DNA from: Heliocidaris erythrogramma
Lineage: Eukaryota; Echinodermata; Echinoidea; Camarodonta; Echinometridae
Length of the DNA stretch: 64,000 bases
Direction: 5' to 3'
Assembly (NCBI GenBank): GCA_025617745.1
Contig: CM046853.1
Span: 55,978,733-56,042,732, forward strand
Shown here one piece after another: positions 56,701-64,000 of the stretch. The position numbers and the translations under genes were made by a program. The number at the start of each line of letters is the position of its first letter. Within the stretch, counting starts at the first letter, position 1. The notes below the pieces were generated by a model, which saw nothing but the letters and a program-made list of their open reading frames with translations, did not search any database and was not told the DNA's origin.

Positions 56701-59700
56701 GGATGTGATTTCCCTATCTCGCGATAGCACAATCGTGCACTGCCATCATGCATAACATGGACTCACTGCACAGTACATTATCTTGTCAATGTACACTGTT
56801 TGTTCTCACACCCATGCTTCGTATACATTGTACATGTAAGCATAAACAGTGCACATAGACAAGATAAGGTACTTGTAGGGTATCTACGTAGTATAAGTTC
56901 GCACAACTATACATTATTCAGAAAATCGTAATTTTGTGATACAAAATCGTAAGGAGTAATATAGAATAAAAAATCGTAATAATTACGCCCAAATCGTAAG
57001 AGTTGGCAGGTATGTATGTACCCATGGTCTTATTGATGTAGCATAGGGTTAGGGTTAGCAGGGGGTGTATGATGGGGAGCCATATGTCTCCACACCTAAG
57101 ATTAGACTTGAAATTGAACAAAACTTTATTTTTATTTCCTTAATGCTTAAAATTTCATACTGTTCCTGATATATTCAAGAATAAATGTGCAAAAGATCTT
57201 ATCAAAATTTGAGCAAGAATTTCACAAGGAAAGGCGGCTGCGTAATTATGACATTGCGAAAAACAATGGTGTTCATGTCTGCACATTCAATCATGTTACA
57301 TGCAGTTTGGGATTATTTTCAGTATTCTGTACAGCATTTCATCAAACGGTCATAAGTACAAGTTTGCCGACATCCCATTGAAATGCGTGTAAATTAACAT
57401 GCACTTTAATGGATGTCGGCGAACTTGTACTTATGACGGTTTGATGAAACGATTTCCTGACCTTTTTTCTGCATAATTATCTATCGCTATGATAAAGACG
57501 AAAAGTTTAGTGTTCATTGCCTGTTTTATCAGAATCGCGCAGTTACACGTGTGCGCAGACTTGGGTACTCTAGCCCAGTCACATATATGCAACGTTATTG
57601 TACATAACCTCGCACTCTGTACCTTCGTACCACAACCAAAGAATTGCCTCTCATAGCAAGTGTGTGATCTCTTGCACATACCGGAAAGGAGCAAGATCGC
57701 CTAAAAATTTTACTTGATCAAGATGATAAAGATCCTATTGAAGAATCTTGCATGAAATCAGATATTCTATCATCCTAAAATGTGGAAGGAAGTATTTTCT
57801 CAAAATTTTGCTGATTATATTGGTGATTTTACCTCTTCGGCTTAGGTCGTGACCGCCACCGAAATTGACACTGCCCCACATACATGTAGTGATGGTTCCA
57901 TGAGTTACTCTAGCCATACATATGGAACTCTTTCCCATCCCCACTTGCCATTCATACAGTACACAAAAATCTGCTGCGGTGTGAATGAGCCTAGGCCTAA
58001 CTCATACCCCTTTCACATCAAGCTTTGGTCCGGACCAGGTCCGGACCTGGTCCGGACCAAATCTTGATGTGAAAGCATTTGGTCCGGACCAAAAAGTTAG
58101 TGCGGACCAAAATTTGGTCCGGACCAAGAGGTGTTTCAGGTCCGGACCAGGTCCGGACCAAATTTGGTGTGAAAAGCACAAAGAATTTGGTCCGGACCAA
58201 ATGCATGACCCGCGCGCCTTCACGTACGTGAACTCTACTTCTGCTTCCGGCTGGGTCAGCTGCTAGTTCTGCGTTATGTACTAGTCTATGCAATTTGTAC
58301 ACTAGCAGTCTTCGGCGAGAATGACTACGCCGGCGACTCCCTTCTTCTTAAGCAAGAGCAAACAGCACTCTCTTCCTTTTCACTTCTCTAGGGAAGGATT
58401 GATCTAAAGCAGTCATAACTTGTCTGCATCGCACAGTGTTTAGTAAAAGCACTGAAAAAAACTCGAGTAAACTTTTCATGATGAAGAAGAACACAATCAA
58501 AACAGTCCACTTTACACAAACACGATCACGTACCCCGGCCCCCCCCCCCCTCTCGGAGGTCGAAGGGACCGCATGCGTGTTCCCAAAATCTCCGGTAAAG
58601 GGGTATTTTTGGGGCGACACAATCCGGCCCGTGAATTGTAAAAAAAAGGGGGTGTTTTTTATCTTTCACCCGGAGATTTCATTAAAAAAGGGGGTGTTTT
58701 TCTTTCTCTCTCTCTCTTTCTTCGACACCTGAGAAATTAAAAAAGGGGGGTTATGTAATATCTTGAAAAATTGATCAAATTCCTGAAATTCCTGCTAGTT
58801 TTGATATCTCATTCAGCCAGGATTATATCATTTTGAAAAGTAGAAAAAAAAAATCTCTTCCAAGGTATTGTAATGACAGCTTACTTGGGAGGGGGGTTGG
58901 TGTCTGTCCTGAGATATGGGGTTGGAATGAGAGCTCACCTGAGATAGGGGGTACATTGAGTAGTGTTCTAAATTTAGGGGGGTCTCCAAGGCAGGAAAAG
59001 CCCGCGCAAAGCCCGCGATAGGGGGGTTCAGAAATTTTGGCATTTTGTGCTTTCAAAGGGAGGGAACAAGCATACGCGTACCCTAAATAATACTGAGTGG
59101 GGGGGGGGGGGGGGGGGGTCACGTACGTACGTGAGCGAGCGAGGGTTTCGCGCGCTTCATGAGGGGGGTAAGTGGTTTCTGTGGCAACTGCGACGGATAT
59201 GTTTGGTCCGGCCCAGGTCCGGCCTAAATCTTCACGGCGGTGTGAAAGCACTTGCGACGGACATAATTTGGTCCGGACCTGGTGCGGACCAAATTTGGAC
59301 GGCAGTGGGAAAGGGGTATCACTCACAAACATGCGAGGTTATTATAAATTACGCCTAGTCCAACTCTGAAATTAACATACATGTAGCGCATTATTAATTT
59401 AGCATTGTCGTACATGTATCATTGAGTTGACTATACCATAACTATGAAATCTATTATCCATTCTTTCTTTCTTCTTTCTATGAAAAAGATTTTTAAAGAC
59501 ATGAATAGGGACTTGCATTAATTTTTCACTATCAGATATTTACCATAGAATACATATCACTAGAAAGAGCTCACTTTCAGCATAATTTCAAGTCATATAA
59601 CAAACAATAACTCTTCTCCGCTGCCGAGCTATGCCAATTTACAGACCCAGAAAATGCCACTCAACTATGACAATCTTTCCACATAACTGTGTATACCAAA

Positions 59701-62700
59701 AAGTGTGATTTGTGTGCACAGCATCGCATGCACATGTACAGAGTGTACAGAGCATAACGTGCATTCACTGTGCTCATACCTGAAAATTGTTGTAGAGTAT
59801 AATATGATTTAATGTATTTAATTTAATATGATGTTTTGGTCTTTTCACTCCAATTTAATAAATATTGATATGTTTTGTTTTCTTTCTTCACAGGAAAATG
59901 TTGTAATACTGAACATGCTTAATAAAAATAATATTTTAATTATCTCACTTCCCGGAAAAGGAAAAAAATTGAGTTGCTTGAGAAAAATTTTCATGCAGTT
60001 CTCCTTATCTTTTGTATGTGAAAAATGATGTTAAGCATTTCTTGAAAGAAATAGGTTATGAGGTAAGCCCGAGTCATATCGAATATTTCATAATCCGGGA
60101 TTCAACGGCTTTGATTCGATCGAATACCGGTGCATCGATAAATGATGGGCGGTGAAAACAGAGTTGCACGCAGTGCACGCACCATGCACCGGTGACCGGT
60201 CCGCTGGCATCGCGGGCATATGTATGGGCTCTCGCTGCTCGACATTAACGATAGCCCGCTAGCCAATGGCTAATAAAAATCACAGCGGACGAGTCAAAAT
60301 CTTAGGTTTCTAGTCTGTATGGCTAGCCAAAATATCACTCTAGTGTCGCACGAAGCGATGCTCATTGTCGACACACCCGACAATGATTCAAATTCAAAGA
60401 ATTAATAATCTTACTTTGTCCTTGGAGAGCTGAATGGAACACTTTTGTTCGATGCAAAAAAAAAACAATACGAAATAAACTTTTCGTCGCTCAATATAGA
60501 CTCGACTTCATTCAGCTTCAAATCATTCAGAAGTAATTGCCAATTTGATGAGAGTGTGATATTAGTTATTGCGAATTAAGTAGGAACACTCCTACTCATG
60601 CCCGTATTTATCATGTTCAATTATACAAATTGACAATGCAGAGAGAGTGCAAGAATATTATCGTAAACTTCAGTTCGTAACGACAAAACGATTTTTCCAT
60701 AGAGAAAGCACAGGTAAAGCGCGACGTCCTCCGCGAGCGAATTAGCGAAAGTTAGCCAACAGTTTGAAGTCGCCTTCACGTTTTCTGCTAGTATATATGC
60801 TGTACGTTACGGAGTTTCTTTTTTTATTTGCTCTTTTCATGGTGGCTACGGTAGTCAAAAATCTGGCGGACTACAAATCGATGAACCGGATTTGCCAAAA
60901 CAAATTCGGGATTCGATGTCTTCGATCGAACACCGGCTAACCAATCGATTCGACTCAGGCTTATTATGAGGTATTTAAATTCTTATTTTAACATTAAATT
61001 TCTTGTTTCTTGTTCTTATTCCAACTCTAAACAAATTGAAAGTAGGTGGAATGGCCTCTACTAGAGAATAAGTGGCGCTAGTTTTGGCAAAGACTTTTGA
61101 CGGATAGAGATATTTGTGTTGAAAGACTTTAAAGTTGTCAGGTGTTTTCTTGCGACAATTGAAGAAAAAAAAATATTATACTGCTGATGTGATTGTAAAT
61201 AAATGTAATTTAATTGTTGAATATCAGACATGTCAGCAATGTCAGCAATGTCACCCGCCACCATAGTTTGGGAGCTCTGCTGTGGGGAACTCTTGACTCA
61301 AGACCGCTGCAAAACCACATGCGCACACAGGCATTTGTAAGTGTGAGTGATTTCTTCTTGTGCTGCCCGGGATCTCTGGGGTGCGCAGTCACAGCGTTCG
61401 CACTTCAACTTTACCCCATGGCATAGAACTTAGATTTCACAAATTCCGCTAAATGTCAAAATCATTGATTGAAATTTCTGATCGAGATGAAGTAAATGCT
61501 ATAAATAGCAACAGATGAAATCAATATTTCATTGTACCAAAATTATCAAAGTTTGGTCACCATTTTTTCATTCCAAATTTCCTTCATCTTCTCTCGAGTC
61601 TCCATTTTCAGAAAATAGATCTGTTAGCCTAGATCTAATCAAATCTTATTCTGGGGAAAAGAAATGTGGTTTTTAACAAACATTTGAATACCAGCATGTT
61701 GTTCCACCTAGTTTCTTGTCAAAAGTTCTCATAGACGATTTTGTGTCAATCCAAAAATGGCGCACTCTAACATGACTTTAGTTAGTGGTTTTGCAAGTTA
61801 GTGGTCTAATGTAAGTCTGAACATTATTACATGAAACTGAAAGAAGAAATTTGCAGTGCCCGACAAAGTAAACTTGCCTAAATTAAATGATGTAAATTGT
61901 GAAAAAGATGTCATAATGCTTGCAATAATCCACGAGTCTAACTCTAAGCCTGATGAAAGCTGATTTCATGCACTCATAGCTACATTCCTATACTTCGTGT
62001 GTATAATTCAGGCAGTCATACACCTCACACCACGAATAGTGGTCATATTGACCACTACGAATACAATATGCAAAAATAGTTCGTATTTTCTGTCGCGTGT
62101 AGTAAAGGTATGGGGGGAAAAATAAGATAAATATTTTAAATACTTGCTTTCAAATTCAGGCCTTAAAAATCTCACTCCTACCTCAAATGGCCGTTAGGAA
62201 CACTCACGGGTACATTACTGTAAAATAGTTGGTATTTTCTGTCGCATGTACTAAAGGTATGGGGGGGGAAATAAGATAAATATTTTAAATACTTGCTTTC
62301 AAATTCAGCCCTTAAAAATCTCACTCCTACCTCAAATGGCCGTTAGGAAGAACTTTTGATATTTACAGCAAAATCCAAAGTCAAAATCTTGTCCAAAACC
62401 GGAGAAATCCCCGCCGATTTGTTTCGCGATCGCGTGTTGTTTACAAACTGCCGATGTCTTAGACTAAAATCGGCCAATATAATTTTTGTCCACGAAGAAA
62501 CTCGGGATCGCAAGGGCACATCGATCTTTACGATCGCGCACACAGAAAATCGGAACTTTTCCGTGTACGCCATAGGGACCGAATTTTTGAGGACAAAACT
62601 CTTTTGGGGAGATGTCAGCGCCCGCGGCGACCAGGAAATGTACACAATGACTCCGATAGCTCGTTTCGCGAGAATCAACAGTAAATTGTGAATTTTATTT

Positions 62701-63491
62701 TTGTAAATATCTTTTCCAACATTGGTGAGTTGAATTTATTGTATTTCTTGGATATTTTGGGGTCGGTTTTTGAAAATTAAATGCCGATTTTGAGTGAATA
62801 TTGGTGACTTTTGTGCAGTGGTGTTTTAAAAAGATGAGGTGTATGACTGCCTACATTATACACACGAAGTATAGGAATGTAACTATGAGTGATACACCTC
62901 AACTTTTAAAATCGGGACTTTTCATGCTTTTCAGGGCTTTTTGATGAGGGAATTTCATCAGCAGTGTGTGTTGAACTATTTTGGTGCGGGAGCAAAATTT
63001 GACATATTTGATGCGGGCGCTGACGAGAACCATGAAATCAACTTTCATCGGCCTAATATCTACAATAATTTTGAAAGTTACAATTATGAAACTCTGTGTG
63101 TTATCTGCAGCAAGCAGAGATTCGGCTAGCGGCTTCATTCATTGTACACTCTGACCTAAGCTTATCATACTCATGGAATGGACCGTGTACGGTGTATACC
63201 GTAGGCTGCAGCCGGATCCTGTAGCCAAAGCGCACGCCGCGCCGTCGCGAAGTGTGCCATACTCACAATGGTTCTCCGTGGCGGGCTATCCTTTGAATCA
63301 ACTGTTCCAGCACGGACGGTATAGTTTTCGACGGCTTTTTCACGAAATCTGAAATGAAAATTGGATAAAAATAGTATTAAGAAAGTACAAAATATACTCA
63401 GTTACACCATTACATTGTCTCAGTAATATAACTTACCGTTCAAAGCGTCAAGGTAGTTTTCAAGTTCGGCATCTCTTGATGTGTCGTCCAT
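47754..63491 (-). CDS. PPP4R2: Serine/threonine-protein phosphatase 4 regulatory subunit 2
   Basis: Seven coding exons on -: 63491-63437, 63348-63267, 54764-54594, 53930-53837, 53614-52846, 49986-49690 and 48043-47754. The total of 1758 nt closes in frame to 585 residues plus TGA. The N-terminal domain is clear: [77 protein letters not shown] and [16 protein letters not shown] align with human PPP4R2. It binds the PP4 catalytic subunit and acts in DNA-damage dephosphorylation (gamma-H2AX), centrosome maturation and snRNP work, by family knowledge. The tail (from about residue 140) is acidic and Ser/Thr/Asp/Glu/Pro-rich with a poly-Ser run, and the whole protein is about 170 residues longer than human (417). 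Tail exons 6-7 were joined by frame and composition, not by homology, so they are less sure. An acceptor-like TTTACGCAG about 30 bases before the ATG suggests an upstream noncoding exon. Confidence 0.93.
48287..48443. repeat. Tandem duplication (129-bp offset); second copy split by a transposon
   Basis: Copy 1 (48287-48403) runs from TTGAAATACATGTCTATTGC through AGAGTTAATTGTAAATACAC to GATGAACATGCA. Copy 2 begins at 48416 with the same words, is cut at AGAGTTAA (48443) and resumes at 49303-49396. In PPP4R2 intron 6. Confidence 0.9.
48444..49302. mobile_element. GC-rich non-autonomous DNA transposon, 859 bp
   Basis: Inverted ends AGGCGCTGTCACATCTTTCC and the complement of AGGTGCTGTCACACCTTTCC, each continuing GGGCAAGC. 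Flanks read TAA (48441-48443) and TAA (49303-49305); a TTAA reading is possible with a one-base shift. The intact first copy of the surrounding duplication has GAGTTAATTG at the matching point, so it serves as the empty site. No open frame with a domain. TAA with symmetrical ends favours PIF/Harbinger; TTAA would favour piggyBac or Kolobok. Confidence 0.88.
49987..52845. other. PPP4R2 intron 5 (2.9 kb)
   Basis: No gene recognised on either strand. It contains the MITE at 52637-52785; the rest shows no repeat structure I can support. Confidence 0.5.
52637..52785. mobile_element. MITE with TA duplication, CAGTGGAACC ends
   Basis: A 149-bp element flanked by TA on both sides. Ends are CAGTGGAACCTGC and the complement of CAGTGAAACCTGC. 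The end sequence is typical of pogo/Tigger-like members of the Tc1/mariner superfamily. Confidence 0.85.
54932..55091. repeat. Tandem duplication of about 75-80 bp
   Basis: GCAGTCTGC...GGAACAATGGTAGAACTTCT...GGTAATTTTGCATAGTCATT occurs at 54932 and again at 55011. The second copy has a six-base insertion (GCCCAA). Located 170 bp upstream (gene sense) of PPP4R2 exon 3. Confidence 0.93.
55584..57014. mobile_element. Non-autonomous DNA transposon, 1431 bp, 7-bp target duplication
   Basis: Ends CATACCTGCCAACCTTT and the complement of CATACCTGCCAACTCTT, flanked by TATGTAC at 55577-55583 and 57015-57021. The left part has a G run and self-similar GTGCGCAAAGCGCACATGAC, GAGCGCGAAGCGCGAAG and GGCCGGGGTCCAGGGCCCG words. 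No coding domain seen. Confidence 0.85.
57334..57452. mobile_element. MITE, CATTTCATCAAACGGTCATA arms
   Basis: A 119-bp hairpin. The left arm GCATTTCATCAAACGGTCAT continues AAGTACAAGTTTGCCGACAT; the right arm is its complement with a few differences (TTCGCCGACAT). Confidence 0.85.
57470..57590 (-). repeat. Dispersed repeat, copy 2
   Basis: On the - strand it contains GGCTAGAGTACCCAAGTCTG, GCGCACACGTGTAACTGC, AATGAACACTAAACTTTTCG and ATCATAGCGATAGATAATTA, matching 33365-33488 at about 80% by eye. Confidence 0.65.
58007..59316. mobile_element. Non-autonomous transposon with GGTCCGGACC arrays, about 1310 bp
   Basis: Inverted ends CCCCTTTCACA and the complement of CCCCTTTCCCA, each flanked outward by TA. 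The left 190 bases hold eight perfect GGTCCGGACC palindromes plus variants; the right 110 bases hold one perfect and several variant copies. Repeated GTGTGAAAGCA words mark both ends. The interior contains G and C homopolymers, GGGGGTGTTTTT repeats and CACGTACGTACGTGA. Open frames on both strands through the palindromes encode only VRTKSGPDQ-like repeats and are not genes. Confidence 0.8.
60064..60963. mobile_element. hAT-like non-autonomous transposon, 900 bp, 8-bp target duplication
   Basis: Ends TAAGCCCGAGTC and the complement of TAAGCCTGAGTC, flanked by perfect TTATGAGG at 60056-60063 and 60964-60971. An 8-bp duplication is the hallmark of hAT elements. Subterminal regions carry ATTCGATCGAA-type words in both orientations. 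No transposase. Confidence 0.88.
61971..62891. mobile_element. DNA transposon copy B, both terminal inverted repeats present
   Basis: A 921-bp element with about 55-bp inverted ends, CACTCATAGCTACATTCCTA and the complement of CACTCATAGTTACATTCCTA. It carries a direct duplication of about 135 bp inside (TATTTTCTGTCGC...CAAATGGCCGTTAGGAA, near 62084 and 62231). About 110-codon frames on both strands are shared with copy A at 7972. No convincing target duplication. Confidence 0.82.
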
Positions 63492-64000
63492 TTTCACGGA
63501 TTTCGAGTCAGAATGTACCTGCGTAAAACAAATACAGCGCTGATCTTGTTGATTTTGTTCATTGCATGTCTAAGTCGCGTATTTCATTTTTACAAAGAGT
63601 AGCAGCGAAAGATATGATTACGGTCATACTTTTTCTTTTTCGTGTTATTTTGTTATATGAGCCAGAGGTGAAGAAGTTTTCTATTTTCTCCTATATTTTG
63701 ATGGGCCAGAAAATAAAATCGCACATAGGCATATATTCAATATGTCTCAAAAGGCTTTAGCTTGGAAAAAAAATAGTATATTGACTTAAAATCAAGATGC
63801 GGCCTTATGCGGCAAATTTATCTATATTATGTATATGTATATATTAATTTAACAAGTCGAAATATACTCGGTTCAATTAAAAAACATTTATTTAGAACTC
63901 AAATAAGTAGGCTAGCTATAATAATAGGCTAGGAAATAGAATTTAACAGATAGAAGTGACAAGGGAACTCAAATTAAAAAGGAACTTGAAATACCTTACT

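Noticed and set aside
58000-58302. Frames encoding VRTKSGPDQ-like repeats on both strands
   Set aside because: They arise from the GGTCCGGACC palindrome array, which translates as similar repeats in several frames.

Overview
The window is animal genomic DNA, AT-rich, with long introns and many short inverted-repeat transposons. Protein similarity and repeat style (hairpin elements with GGGGCCCGTTGC-type ends, tRNA-derived SINEs, very frequent ACATGT) suggest a marine deuterostome, most likely an echinoid such as a Lytechinus-like sea urchin. The species call is an inference from general familiarity; no search was run.

Four protein-coding genes can be supported. (1) The 3' part of a Cu/Zn superoxide dismutase gene on + (three exons, 1131-2657); its first exons lie off the left edge or were not found. 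(2) A complete gene for the gamma subunit of mitochondrial NAD-dependent isocitrate dehydrogenase (IDH3G) on +, ten exons from 7557 to 29783, with splice phases that close exactly into 390 residues. (3) A single-exon-CDS alpha-1,3-fucosyltransferase (GT10 family) on +, 36760-38136, behind a 5' UTR splice acceptor and seven upstream ATGs. (4) A complete gene for protein phosphatase 4 regulatory subunit 2 (PPP4R2) on -, seven coding exons from 63491 down to 47754, 585 residues. The four are unrelated housekeeping or glycosylation genes with no sign of shared regulation.

The rest is introns, UTRs and intergenic DNA crowded with non-autonomous DNA transposons. Several have readable target-site duplications: 60064-60963 (8 bp, hAT-like), 55584-57014 (7 bp), 48444-49302 (TAA or TTAA, inserted in one arm of a local duplication so that the empty site is preserved), 41001-41472 (TAA), and 38821-39029 and 52637-52785 (TA). 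There is also one 5'-truncated L2/CR1-type LINE inside IDH3G (about 27294-28575), SINE copies, and several nested insertions. More than half of the 8.5-kb second intron of PPP4R2 is transposon.

The observations most worth a second look are a 51-nt in-frame candidate cassette exon in IDH3G (22475-22525), a 519-bp palindromic element carrying a 72-nt threonine-tRNA-like sequence (34012-34530), the uORF-packed leader of the fucosyltransferase, and a 1.3-kb element with an array of GGTCCGGACC palindromes (58007-59316). I see no CRISPR array, operon or other prokaryotic-type system.
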